NCBI GenBank assembly: GCA_024509875.1
Contig: JAMPIV010016252.1
Location: forward strand, 32,501-96,500
Reading direction: 5' to 3'
Source: Oreohelix idahoensis
Lineage: Eukaryota; Mollusca; Gastropoda; Stylommatophora; Oreohelicidae
DNA: 64,000 nt
Part shown: positions 11,686 to 23,126 of the stretch, one piece after another
How the letters are laid out: each line of letters opens with the position of its first letter
Numbering within the stretch: the stretch's first letter is position 1
Program-made: the position numbers and the translations under genes
The notes under the pieces: generated by a model
The model's input: only the letters and a program-made list of their open reading frames with translations
Database searches by the model: none
Told to the model about the DNA's origin: nothing

Positions 11686-13304
11686 TATATATGGGAATTA
11701 GTCATTCATCCTTCCTCTCTTCTCAGACAACCATGGCCACGTGCTTTCGTTCTTACCTAATACTTGGTTGCACCTTCTGGAACAATCTTTAGGACACACG
11801 CACACAGCAAATCCAGTGTTATTTTGGCAAAGAAAACCCCAGCTCCTCAAAGACAGATTAAATCCTCTTCTCCGGGGAACGTTCACTCTGTTACTTTTAT
11901 TTAGGATTACTGTTTATGTCACATTAATTTTACCAGGTAAGAAATTTAACAGTGCTCACAGTGTCGATAACTTGAGATTTCCAGTACATAGGAATGTCAG
12001 GTCGATAATATCTCTTAGTAGAAAAATTCCTTGTCACACCACGAATGGTCAAACGTCGGGAAATGTTAATGTTTGCTAGGTCGCCACAACTGGCTGAATG
12101 TAAACGAAATTGGGAAAAAGAAATCTGGATCTTTAGGCCCAGTTACAAAGTCACTCTTTATGTTATTTGGGTTGGTACTCTTTCTCTTTCTGGGTGTAAA
12201 CACGAAGTCAGACAGGTTCACATTTGAAGACCCAGATACTAAGTAAAGATGTTCTTTTGTATGATTATTCTCAGATTTATATGGAAGCCGTTGGTAAGGA
12301 TTTTGTGTTTGACCCAGTACTGTGTATAGGAAGAAAAAAGTACAAAATACTTAACCATAACTTAGTATTCTCAATCCTATCCTTAACCCGCGTAAAATAT
12401 AGTATACTCATACCCTCAGTTATTAAACTTATGAATAGAACTAAACGTGTATCTCATATTGAATCGTTTAATAAAAGTCTCCGTCAAATAAGCGCTAGTT
12501 ATTTATATTTTCGATCATCATGAATTAGAAATAAATATATATTTCGTCAGTACTCATAATGAATAGTGCATTTACTAGACGATTAAAATAACGCTTACTG
12601 GTTAATTTCAGTTAGTTAGATTTACGCTATAGCCGGAACAATTTAGCTATAGCTTATATTAATTCGCTAGTCACTTTGCACATAACTCCTAGTGAAACAA
12701 AAATGACGGACTTAACAATTAAATCACTCTACACAGAAAAATCTTAGTCAATAAAAAATTACCGCGAACACAGAATTAGAACTACTCCAAATCGACAATA
12801 CTAAGAAATCCACTATAACAATGGTCTAGGAAATCGAAGCTAGTAGTTCTCTGACATTCTGTCGGTACTGGATAAATTGAGTTTAAAGGCAGAGATATAT
12901 ATATATTAAATTTGCAGAACTTCGCTCAGACTTGTTACTTTTAACGCCTTCGCTCAGATCTTGGGAAATACGTGAATCAAAGCCATTTTTCACACTAAAA
13001 CCGAAACCAGAACCTACGCTCTCGCTTAGATCAGCCATCTGCAAATTGCTAATCAGTGTGAGTTTGAATTCGTGAATCAAAGATCTTTCTCACACTTAAG
13101 ACCGAAACCAGACTCTCTCTGCCCACGTACAGACTCGCTTGAGATCCGGCGTAACGTAATTTGCTAATCAGTGCACATTTTAAACGTCTCTGCTCGTATG
13201 GGCCATTCTAGCGAGCAATGTCCTTTGATCTGGTCCGCACCTCTATAGTTAATTACGTTTCCCTGAGACCGCGATCAACGGCTGAGGGGGGGGGGGGTAG
13301 TATT
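11686..13304. other. No gene seen; one tandem duplication
   Basis: No convincing coding sequence. A duplicated ~110-bp unit lies at 12970-13185: cgtgaatcaaag ... cacactaa/taagaccgaaaccaga ... ttgctaatcagtg appears in both halves. A run of 12 G at 13286-13297 lies just left of the gypsy insertion site. Confidence 0.45.
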
Positions 13305-13309
13305 GTAAC

Positions 13310-14822
13310 TGTAAAGTTTCTTTTCTTCTTTCCACTCTGTAAAGTGTCAGTCGGTATGCTCTGTAAGGAAGAGTGGTGTGTTGTTGAGATCAGGCATGCT
13401 CCAGTCTACCCAGCTGTAAATGGGTAACTCACCCTAGTCCTGAGTTAGGGAAGGCAAAGGCTCCAGGGGAAGCAGGCCCTAAACTTGGTCATTCCAACCG
13501 ACGCAGGATGGTGTATGTATGAAGTAGAAGTGTAGAGTGTGATTACCGCGAATGGTGTACTGTTCGTGTGCTGACCAATATAACCACTCATACACTTGTG
13601 TCTACAAGGAACCAATGCAGACTGCTGGAATCTTTGTTTACTCAATTTATTCAGACGTACACACTGGGACATACGAGTACATCATGGTATGTTGACATAT
13701 CAATTTGTAGGTATACATAGCAGATCTGAAGTCATGACACATTCAGAAATAATGGGCAGTACATCAAAAGTTCAATGTCATGATATATTATGGCCGCATC
13801 CCCCTATCTGACTAAACGCGTCAGTGAAGGCAGATCGGTAAATAACTAAAGTTATTTGACGTCCATAGTTTGTAGCATATATTATGAAACCACGAAAGAG
13901 GGGGTTTCTAGCAAGATTGAGATCTCCCTGTCACTGTCCGATAATAGGATAAATAATCTGTTCTCTTGGCAGTGATCAAAACATCTGATGACCGAAATCT
14001 AACATGGCTGCCTCCCTGAGTTGTCGTTCACTCATTCATAGGAAGGAGAATATAAGCCAGAGTTAATTTATAATGGGTATATAAATGATTTCATAAATGT
14101 TTCCATACAGCTCTACGGTGATCAGGTTAATTCACGTAGCCATAACCGCTGTAGGAAAGTCTGTCATCTTTGTCGATACAAAACACGACCCTAGCGATAC
14201 GAAGCACAATGTTCCATCTAGGTCGAATCGACATGAGATCATCAAAATAGGGTCTGACAATACATGGAGTCCGAATTATACATTGTACCGTACCTTAGGA
14301 GAGTCTCTAACATAAACTATAGTAGAGATACCATCTCCTTTAGAAGAAAACCACTCCAAGAATCGTATTTCCTTAAGAATCTACCAGCCCTTTGAAAAAT
14401 GCGTACCCGCCATTATCACGGTACATCGGAACTCATCACGACTTGTCAAGACAACTCATACTTCCGCTAGACCGGAATAATAAGAATCTAGTCCCGCCTA
14501 CCCATCCAAAATATACAATATAGGACTGATTCTACTTGTACTAATAATATGTAATACATATGAATTCAGGCCATAAACATAATAAGCAAATTAATATATT
14601 TTCTGGCCCTAAAAAATAAGTACAAACGTAAGAGCAATCCATGCGCCGGATCAATATCAAGAACGATTACTCCTATAATCAAAAGTGTGAATCAAACATG
14701 GATTCTCTCGCTTTTCCCATAGACAGCATTTCCATACACAAATGAATGAATGTCTATATTTTTTCCATATCAAATAGCCATATCGATTTTTGTAATATGT
14801 GCGTCAAAATATGGACGCAACA
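13310..14822 (-). repeat. 3' LTR of gypsy element 1
   Basis: 1513 bp, equal in length to the other LTR. Differences seen by eye are about eight substitutions, for example near 13335, 13471, 13612, 13823, 13836, 14259, 14718 and 14814. The small open frames inside it occur in both LTRs simply because the LTRs are copies. Confidence 0.93.
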
Positions 14823-15219
14823 GATTACCACACCCCTCGGGAAAAAAAATGGTACTTTTTTTTTGAAATACATCTAGGAGCAACATACAATAGGCTCACA
14901 ACGCACCAATACAATGCGCAGATGATAAGCATAAGTTTTATGACCTTAGAGAAAATACTTCTCTAAGTATAAATATTTCCAGAGAGGTGTCACCAACGCA
15001 TACTACAATAATAGCAATGACACAATTTCCACCTTAGTTTATACATAAATTTCATCTAAGATATCTTAACATCATGATCATCAAAGACGAAAAACATTGA
15101 AAGATCAGCGGTGAATAAATATCAATGAACCGCTAAGTAGTGTTACAATCAATATATGATATATTACATATGTGTACACATTTCAACATAGAAACAACTG
15201 TATCAAAGTTGTATAACAG
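14823..15219 (-). other. 3' UTR and polypurine tract of gypsy element 1
   Basis: Non-coding stretch between the RNase H stop and the 3' LTR. On the minus strand the bases just before the LTR read cgaggggtgtggtaatc, a purine-rich tract in the position where plus-strand synthesis is primed. The second gypsy element has gagggggtaa at the same place. Confidence 0.7.
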
Positions 15220-15887
15220 TTATGAATCATGTGGGCATCTAGACAAAATATCTGCCATCACATTTTCTGACCCACGGATAGCTCGCACCGAAAAATGAAA
15301 TGGCTGTAGAGCAATCGCGTATCGCGTTGATCTCGCGCTCTTCAGATTTTTACTCTGAATAGCCGTAAGAGCTTTCTGGTCAGTTTCCACAATGAAATGC
15401 GCGCCCAGAAGAAATCTTTGCAGTTTAAGGATTGACCAAACCATAGCCAATAATTCACGGTCTAGGACCGAGTAATTCTTCTCTGCGGCATTTAATTTCC
15501 GAGAAATATACATCACAGGATGCAGAGTTCCAGAGTACTCTTGCATTAGTGCAGCTCCAATCCCGGTGGATGAAGCGTCACTACGAAGAATAAATGTCTT
15601 ATCCTTAGAAGGCAATACTAGGATAGGTGAAGTAGAAAACATAGTTTTAACCTTATCCAAAGAGGATTGACATTCTTGAGTCCAATGGACTACATTAGGA
15701 GACCCTTTCTTTAGCAAGGAAGAAAGAGGTGACATAATGGAGGACAGATTCGGGATGAATCGTCCATAAAATTGTATTAGACCTAAGAGACTTCGTACTT
15801 GCTTTTTAGTCTTAGGAATAGAAATGTTAAGTATCTTACTTGTATTATGGTCTTCTGTTTTTAGGAACCCATGACCAACACGGTGTC
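15220..15887 (-). pseudogene. Gypsy 1 RT connection and RNase H
   Basis: Continues the RT frame after a two-base insertion near 15895-15900 (an extra AT in a TATATA context). It begins with the FLGHRVG...KKQVRSLLGLIQFYGRFIP connection segment. RNase H follows from about 15635, with catalytic residues in LRSDASSTGIGA, LDRELLAMVWSI, VETDQKAL and ENVMADILSR. This domain degrades the RNA strand during reverse transcription. The downstream frame is open from 15735 to the stop at 15220. Loss of frame with RT is the main defect. Confidence 0.9.
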
Positions 15888-18140
15888 CTAAGAAAGATAT
15901 ATTTCGCTAAAACCAATACATGCTTTCGATGGTTTCGCTGTCAGGTTATGCTCGCGTAAGATAGACAATAGTTCATTTATACCATTATAGTGATCGTTCC
16001 AAGTATCACTGAAAAGACAGATGTCATCAAGATACGCAATGACATCTGAGCGATGAGATAGGATTCGACGCATCATGCGTACAAATGTAGCAGGGGCGTT
16101 CATAAGACCGAAAGGCATGAAATTCCATTGGAATAGACCCCTAGGCGTCGAAAAAGCAGTAAACGGTTTGGCGTGTTCGGATAGTGGAACTTGCCAATAT
16201 CCCTTAGACAAATCGAGTTTAGTAAAGAAGTGAGAATTCGATAGTCTCGTAAGTAGCTCTTCTAGTAAAGGCATAGGTTCAGCATCGAATTTAGTCACTT
16301 GATTCAATTTGCAATAATCCACGCAAAGACGTATGTTATTGTCTTTTTTCCGTACTATAACCATCGGCGAAGAATATGCTGATGTGGATGGTTCAATAAT
16401 TTTTAACTCTATCATCTCATCTAACTCTTTCTCTACCTGTGCTTGAAAATGTATCGGGATAGGATACGGTCTGACTCTTATAGGACTATGGTCAGTAAGA
16501 ATAATGTCATGTTGAATGACATCAGTTTGACCAGGAATGTCAGTAAGGACATCCTGAAATTGTTCTAACATAGTAGAAACTTGTTTCTGCTCTCCTGGAG
16601 ATAATTCTGGAGAAATTGCAACATCTTTCCATGATTCATTAGAGTGAAGAGGAATCATTGGAAAAGGTAAATTTACATCCGAGAAACTCGTTTCCTCATC
16701 CTGTATTACTAACAGAGATGAGTACTGTCCATGTTGGACTGGAAAATCGTCCGTTGCCTGGAAAACAGGTTGTAAATAATTAGGACGTTCATGGAATTCC
16801 GTGAGCATGTTGATGTGGAAGGTTTTACGCTTCCCGTCAATATCGACGATATAGTCAACATCGGAAACTTTTGATATTATATCGTACGGACCTTTCCAAG
16901 AAATGAGAAGTCTATTTTCCCTACAAGGTAGCAAGACAAATGCTTTGTCACCTGGACAAAGTTGACGCAAACATCTCTTTTTATTGGCAAATTCCCTTGC
17001 CTTCTGTTTCGCAAATTTAGAAGAAGCAGTTGCCAATTTGCATGCTTCAATAATCTTGTGTCTAAGTGCGATGACATATTCATAAGAGGATTTTGTGTCA
17101 TCGACAATATTATCAGCAGTTATAAGATCATGAAGTAACGACATAGGACCTCGCGGTTTCGCGCCAAAGACAAGTTCAAAGGGAGAAAATCCTGTATGTT
17201 CGTTGGCGACCTCTCTATATGCAAAGAGAGCCGCGGGTAAAACCCTATCCCAATCCTGAGGATGATCTTCTGTTATCTTACTTAGTAGGTTTTTCAGAGT
17301 TCTATTCAAACGTTCCACCATCCCATTGGACATAGGATGATAAATACTACTCAGCGATCTCTCTATCTTCAGAGTCGACATTACTTGAGACATGGTATCC
17401 GATATGAGTTGGGTACCATGGTCGGATAATATTTCTGCTGGAAACCCCAGACGAGAAAATATTAACCAAAGAGCATCTGCGACATCAGCAGTAGTTATGC
17501 TCTTTAGAGGAACAGCCTCCGGCCAACGTGTGCACATATCAACACACGTCAAAATAAATTGGTGTCCTCTAGCAGACTTTATCTTAAATGGACCAATGAT
17601 GTCCATCGCCATTTTTTGAAATGGCCGAATGGGAATGTCTGCAGCCTGAATAGGTGCATCATGGCGTGGACCTCTGGATTTAATCTCTTGACATACTTTA
17701 CAAGATCGACAATAGATTCGTATGTCCTTATTCACAGCAGGCCAAAAGAAAGATTGAAGAACTCTAGCTTTAGTACGGGAAAAACCCATATGTCCAGCAC
17801 ACTGCGAATCATGAGCGTGCTGTAAGATTTTAACTCTCATATTTTTAGGCACAAGGATTTGAGAATGAATGGACTTAGCGGAGTCTTGTACCATACGTAC
17901 AAGTACGCCATTCTTCATCGTAATCCAAGATTTACGATTTGTATCCTTATTCGGATCACCTTTTGTTGCCAGAGTAAAGAATTTCTTTAGAGTAGGATCA
18001 TCTTCCTGCTGTTTGATAAAGGAATCGTGGGAAATCTCCAAGGGATCATCTTGGATCTGCGCATCATTATCTTCAGAATGTGAAGATTGTGGCATATTAA
18101 AAGCTTGAGCCCTAGTGATTACTGCATTAGCAGATTGCAT
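15888..18140 (-). CDS. pol: Gypsy 1 integrase-RT polyprotein
   Basis: 750 codons open. The integrase comes first: an HHCC zinc domain (about residues 108-150, ending YCRSCKVCQ), then a DDE core with D180 (AMDIIGP), D240 (LSDHGTQ) and E276 (NGMVERLN, giving a 35-residue D-E spacing). Next is a GPY/F-type module (WKGPYDII, about 415-450). RT follows from about 530, with the LRPYPIP-type entry (here VRPYPIPIH), LDLSKGYWQ (D643), FGLMNAPATF and the YLDD box (703-706, at 16023-16034). The start ATG at 18140 is probably not native: adding one A to the run just upstream joins this frame to the protease. Catalytic residues are all present. Confidence 0.92.
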   Translation of the reverse strand: MQSANAVITRAQAFNMPQSSHSEDNDAQIQDDPLEISHDSFIKQQEDDPTLKKFFTLATKGDPNKDTNRKSWITMKNGVLVRMVQDSAKSIHSQILVPKNMRVKILQHAHDSQCAGHMGFSRTKARVLQSFFWPAVNKDIRIYCRSCKVCQEIKSRGPRHDAPIQAADIPIRPFQKMAMDIIGPFKIKSARGHQFILTCVDMCTRWPEAVPLKSITTADVADALWLIFSRLGFPAEILSDHGTQLISDTMSQVMSTLKIERSLSSIYHPMSNGMVERLNRTLKNLLSKITEDHPQDWDRVLPAALFAYREVANEHTGFSPFELVFGAKPRGPMSLLHDLITADNIVDDTKSSYEYVIALRHKIIEACKLATASSKFAKQKAREFANKKRCLRQLCPGDKAFVLLPCRENRLLISWKGPYDIISKVSDVDYIVDIDGKRKTFHINMLTEFHERPNYLQPVFQATDDFPVQHGQYSSLLVIQDEETSFSDVNLPFPMIPLHSNESWKDVAISPELSPGEQKQVSTMLEQFQDVLTDIPGQTDVIQHDIILTDHSPIRVRPYPIPIHFQAQVEKELDEMIELKIIEPSTSAYSSPMVIVRKKDNNIRLCVDYCKLNQVTKFDAEPMPLLEELLTRLSNSHFFTKLDLSKGYWQVPLSEHAKPFTAFSTPRGLFQWNFMPFGLMNAPATFVRMMRRILSHRSDVIAYLDDICLFSDTWNDHYNGINELLSILREHNLTAKPSKACIGFSEIYLS

Positions 18141-18141
18141 A

Positions 18142-18727
18142 TTAACATTTTTCCCAATTAGAAATTTGCTGTGGAGTGCATTCTTTCACTCCATGAATGC
18201 GACCGATGATAAGATCAGCGATCGGATTCGGCAAGAGACATGCTTGCACCTCTCCTGTAAAGAAAGGCGTAGCAATATTGATAATGGCAGTGGAGTACTT
18301 CTCCAATGTGCCACCAAATGTTACACATTTGACTATATTGCCTGTAGCTCGAGAAGGATTTACGAGTGATTGCCTCACTCCAATGGTAGTGCACCCCGAA
18401 TCGAAAAGAATTGATACCGGAGTACCATCTATTAGGCCCCTATTAAAGACAAGAGCACCCCTTCCATTATGCGCAATTGACGCATGGAGAGCGGGAAGCG
18501 GGTGACCGCAGCTTAAAGTAGACACTGTGGTTGGATCGAATAATGTTTTGCATTGCGAACACTCAGATGCTCTAGCAAAATCGAAAGCGGAATTTGCTAC
18601 ACTGTTGGAGTCTTTTTTATCATTATTCTGATTATCTGTGTCGTGGAACTCCTGTTGTGCAGAGTTAGCCTGGTAATACGATTTACCATGTCTTTTGTGT
18701 TGTGATCTACCTCGGTTATAATTGTCT
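18142..18727 (-). CDS. Gypsy 1 gag tail/retropepsin region
   Basis: Open frame from just after the TAA that ends gag to the stop at about 18142. It begins with the end of the Arg/Gly/Asn-rich gag tail, then ECSQCKTLFDP...LSCGHPLP (about 18495-18565). Retropepsin follows with the catalytic ILFDSGCT (Asp-Ser-Gly codons at 18394-18402) and VKCVTFGGT and PIADLIIGRI, the last being the flap-distal ILG-like strand. It processes the Gag-Pol polyprotein. The frame is the same as that of gag, separated by one stop codon at about 18728-18730. The end (NWEKC, stop) is one base out of frame with the integrase. Confidence 0.88.
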
Positions 18728-18730
18728 CTT

Positions 18731-20313
18731 TAATTATTATTGCCTCTGTTATAACCCCTATTTGGGTTTGAATCATAACATTCATGATCATAATCATCAT
18801 GCTCATTATATTGAGTATCCCTGTAATATTGTTTCTTTTGTCTCCATGAAGCACTTGGGTAGTTCCTATAGCTACTCCCTTTCCGAGAATTTCTAACATT
18901 ATGGGTACCCCTCGCGTGTCGAGGACTATCAGCCCGATTCCAGTTCTTCAAAGAAGAACTCTGATTTGAGCGGTTATCTTGGTATTGATACTTATTCCAA
19001 TTAACCTTTTTATCAAATTTATTTTTAGCTCCTTGGAATTTGTGTGAGTAATTCTGATTATATTCTGTTGCCGAAGCAACTGACATACTCTCTTTAATGT
19101 TAGAGTTACTAAGAATCATGTCAGGGTGTGCCGTGGCATACTGGTCACAATATTCTTCCATTTGCTTTATTGTACCAGGTTTACGCTCATGTAAGAACTC
19201 TAGGAATGATTTATTTACAGAAGACATGACCTTGTCTCTTAGCAATAAATCCGTAAGACCATCAAATGTTTTCTCTGTTTTGGATAATTCAATCCATCGT
19301 GAAAGTGTAATTCGTGCTTTTGAGATGAAATCTGAGAATTCTACACCTACCTCAGGTCTCATTATTTTAAACAAAAGACGATAACCTTCTTCAGACAGCT
19401 GATATCTCTTTATCAAAGCTGCCCTAACAGCATCATAATTATCTTTGTCGGCCTCTTCAACAAAATATAACTTACTCAGAGACTCCCCTTTTAGATTTTC
19501 AGACAACTGATTCACATACTGTGATTTGTCAACATTATGAGATCGACAAGCCCGTTCAAATCTAGAAAGCCAAAATGTTATGTCATCACTGGTAGGGTTA
19601 AACGCTGGTACCTTGACCTTGTACACAAAGGGGTTTACCATTACCACCAGATGCCTGATTAACATTACTCATACATGTCAATTTTAATTTCTCTAATTCA
19701 AACTCATGTTCTCTTATTGCTTTTCTCTCTTCAGCTTCTCTATCTAATTTTTTTTGTTCTGCAGCAGCAGCAGCTTCTAATTTTTTCTGTTCTGCAGCAG
19801 CTTCTAATTTCTTCTGTTCTGCAGCAACTTCTAATTTTTTTTGTTCAGCTGCAGCTTCTAATTTCTTCTGTTCTGCAGCAGCAGCAACTTCTAGTTTTTT
19901 CTGTTCTGCATCAGCTTCTAATTTCTTCTGTTCTGCCTCAAATCTCCTTTCCTCCATTTGCATCTGCAATTTCTTAAGTTCAGCAGCAGTATCAGCTTCT
20001 TTTTCTAATCTTTTTTCTTCAGCCAGAGCTTTTTTTTCTTCAGCAGCAGCTTTTTTTTCTTCAGCAGCAGCTTCTCTTTCTAATCTTTTTTCTTCAGCCA
20101 AAGCTTTTTTTTTCTTCTATTTGAAGTTTTCTCTCCTCAGCCGCAGCTTTTTTTTTCCTCAGCAGCAGCTTTTCTTTCTTCAACAGCAGCAGCAATTTTT
20201 TTCTCTTCTGCAGCTAATGCTTTGTCATATTGAGCAACAGCCCATTGTTCTAAGTCTTTCCCAGTCTTATCAAGAGATTTTCCTTGTGCAATGAAATAAT
20301 CTAATGTAGACAT
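18731..20313 (-). pseudogene. gag: Gypsy 1 gag, frameshifted at homopolymers
   Basis: Start MSTLDYFIAQGKSLD at 20313. A long Ala/Glu/Lys coiled coil follows, with many AEQKKLEA-type repeats (about 19700-20200). Next is a capsid-like helical domain (VPAFNPTSDDITFWLSRFERA ... NYDAVRAALIKRYQ ... LLLRDKVMSSV ... ERKPGTIKQMEEY), then an Asn/Arg/Tyr/Ser-rich tail to the stop at 18731. There is no CCHC knuckle. The frame is broken at T9-T10 runs on the plus strand near 20105 and 20148 and again near 19630. These could be true mutations or homopolymer sequencing errors. It is the structural protein of the element. Confidence 0.88.
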
Positions 20314-21594
20314 ATTGTCTTCTTAAATCAGAAACCTGAAAAAGTAAATAGATTACCCTATTTTACTTTAATGGGAGACAAGTCTATACCATAGACTTAG
20401 TCTTAGTCCAAACTTATATGGTTTATAATAACCAATGATAACTTGAGTACCTGTGGACAACAATAACTGTATCTCAAATACTGTGGGAGACAAGCCTTAC
20501 AAAGGTCTTGTATACCTCAATGTAATCAAAGATCACTTGAGTACCTGTGGAAAAAATATTTCCCTTTACCAATCACTTTGGGAGACAAGCCTTACAAAGG
20601 TCTTGTACATATTGTTTTATAACAATAACAATCATAAAGTACTGATCTGTACTATACTATCAGTGTATACTACTATACGTTTATGTCAACTAAAGACATT
20701 ACAAAGGACAAACACGAAAAGACAATATGAACACATTTGCAGAGATCAAATTAAATTAAATAGGAGAAATGAAAAAAATGATCACAGAAACCGTGATGAT
20801 AACTGCCATAATATAACAAGACAAATAACGCCACAGTGTATAAACATAAGGGTGTAAAAAACTGAAATGAAAGAAAAGATGAGACCTACAATTATACAAA
20901 CAAATCAAACAAAACTAAGGAACACAAAATTATTACCAAAAACAACGAAGAAAAGAACACCTCATCACAACTAACAGAAATAGCAGCAAATTGTTGCTAA
21001 CAAATTTCCAATTAAGAAAATGTGTACCTATAGAATACTAGTCCAGACCAATGTCACTCGGCATACCTTGTACTAGTCACACAGAACATAAACTAATTTA
21101 ATACATAACAAATAACATGTAAGCATAAATAGCATATAGCATACAATATAATTTATGTCATGAATGGAATGTGTTGCAGGTATAGTGTTGTAAAGCAGGC
21201 ACAGTTTATTTTAATACTAATAACTTGCCACTTTATTCAGTAATAGATTTAATTTTAAACTATTACACTGTCAATTTTTCTCTGTTGAGCATATGAAGAT
21301 CCAACGATGAACTATTTACTTTATGTTCAACAACACTGTGATTCTTCTGTACGTTGAGAAATGTCAACAATACTGCTCCAGATATTTTCTACACTTGATA
21401 CCACTGTCCTGTGTAATACTGTCTGTACAGCGAAAAACTGTCAACAAGCGCTGACCTAGATACAGCATCCTATCGGTAATACAGGTCAAGCTGACATCGA
21501 CTGTATAGCTGTCCTACTGGTGTTGATGTGTTCAAACAAATGTTCTTTCAGCTGTAAACTGTGATTCTCAACACAAAACTGCGTAAGCTGGACC
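20314..21594 (-). other. Gypsy 1 5' UTR
   Basis: About 1.28 kb between primer-binding site and gag start, unusually long for a gypsy leader. It includes a tandem array at 20370-20620, where the 28-bp block gggagacaagcc...aaggtcttgta recurs (about 20371, 20482 and 20580). The copies are separated by a conserved acttgagtacctgtgga block. No coding capacity is evident. Confidence 0.75.
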
Positions 21595-21613
21595 CAGGAA
21601 TCTGGCTCGCCAC
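21595..21613 (-). promoter_or_regulatory. Primer-binding site of gypsy element 1
   Basis: On the minus strand TGGCGAGCCAG... begins one base after the 5' LTR end. The plus strand reads ctggctcgcca, which equals the 3' end of animal tRNA-Arg(ACG) plus CCA as I know it (…GGCTGGCTCG-CCA). tRNA-Arg is therefore the likely primer. Confidence 0.7.
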
Positions 21614-23126
21614 TGTAAAGTTTCTTTTCTTCTTTCCAATCTGTAAAGTGTCAGTCGGTATGCTCTGTAAGGAAGAGTGGTGTGTTGTTGAGATCAGGCA
21701 TGCTCCAGTCTACCCAGCTGTAAATGGGTAACTCACCCTAGTCCTGAGTTAGGGAAGGCAAAGGCTCCAGGGAAAGCAGGCCCTAAACTTGGTCATTCCA
21801 ACCGACGCAGGATGGTGTATGTATGAAGTAGAAGTGTAGAGTGTGATTACCGCGAATGGTGTACTGTTCGTGTGCTGACCAATATAACCACTCATACACT
21901 TGTGTCTACAAGGCACCAATGCAGACTGCTGGAATCTTTGTTTACTCAATTTATTCAGACGTACACACTGGGACATACGAGTACATCATGGTATGTTGAC
22001 ATATCAATTTGTAGGTATACATAGCAGATCTGAAGTCATGACACATTCAGAAATAATGGGCAGTACATCAAAAGTTCAATGTCATGATATATTATGGCCG
22101 CATCCCCCTATCTGACTAAACGCCTCAGTGAAGGTAGATCGGTAAATAACTAAAGTTATTTGACGTCCATAGTTTGTAGCATATATTATGAAACCACGAA
22201 AGAGGGGGTTTCTAGCAAGATTGAGATCTCCCTGTCACTGTCCGATAATAGGATAAATAATCTGTTCTCTTGGCAGTGATCAAAACATCTGATGACCGAA
22301 ATCTAACATGGCTGCCTCCCTGAGTTGTCGTTCACTCATTCATAGGAAGGAGAATATAAGCCAGAGTTAATTTATAATGGGTATATAAATGATTTCATAA
22401 ATGTTTCCATACAGCTCTACGGTGATCAGGTTAATTCACGTAGCCATAACCGCTGTAGGAAAGTCTGTCATCTTTGTCGATACAAAACACGACCCTAGCG
22501 ATACGAAGCACAATGTTCCATCTAGGTCGAATCGACATGAGATCATCAAAATAGGGTCTGGCAATACATGGAGTCCGAATTATACATTGTACCGTACCTT
22601 AGGAGAGTCTCTAACATAAACTATAGTAGAGATACCATCTCCTTTAGAAGAAAACCACTCCAAGAATCGTATTTCCTTAAGAATCTACCAGCCCTTTGAA
22701 AAATGCGTACCCGCCATTATCACGGTACATCGGAACTCATCACGACTTGTCAAGACAACTCATACTTCCGCTAGACCGGAATAATAAGAATCTAGTCCCG
22801 CCTACCCATCCAAAATATACAATATAGGACTGATTCTACTTGTACTAATAATATGTAATACATATGAATTCAGGCCATAAACATAATAAGCAAATTAATA
22901 TATTTTCTGGCCCTAAAAAATAAGTACAAACGTAAGAGCAATCCATGCGCCGGATCAATATCAAGAACGATTACTCCTATAATCAAAAGTGTGAATCAAA
23001 CATGGATTCTCTCGCTTTTCTCATAGACAGCATTTCCATACACAAATGAATGAATGTCTATATTTTTTCCATATCAAATAGCCATATCGATTTTTGTAAT
23101 ATGTGCGTCAAAATATGCACGCAACA
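21614..23126 (-). repeat. 5' LTR of gypsy element 1
   Basis: 1513 bp, near-identical to 13310-14822. It is followed on its outer side by the target duplication gtaac at 23127-23131. Confidence 0.93.

Larger units (their letters stand above)
13310..23126 (-). mobile_element. Complete young Ty3/gypsy element, integrase-first (Gmr1-like) order
   Basis: A 9817-bp LTR retrotransposon on the minus strand, with 1513-bp LTRs at both ends and a 5-bp target duplication gtaac (13305-13309 and 23127-23131). LTRs begin TGTTGCG and end CTTTACA. Coding order is gag, retropepsin, integrase, RT, RNase H. Integrase upstream of RT is the arrangement of Ty1/copia, but the sequence is Ty3/gypsy-like (GPY/F module after the integrase, gypsy-type RT), matching the Gmr1-like group. 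The LTRs differ at only about eight positions by eye. Several one- or two-base indels break the reading frames. Confidence 0.93.

Noticed and set aside
13445..13811. Open frames repeated at 21749-22115
   Set aside because: They lie inside the LTR pair of gypsy element 1 and are duplicated because the LTRs are copies. No coding evidence.
19675..19977. A Leu/Gln-rich plus-strand ORF (LLLFSLQLL...)
   Set aside because: Antisense shadow of the Ala/Glu/Lys coiled-coil repeats of gag.
20370..20620. A CRISPR-like array
   Set aside because: Only three copies, long and unequal, inside a eukaryotic retrotransposon leader.
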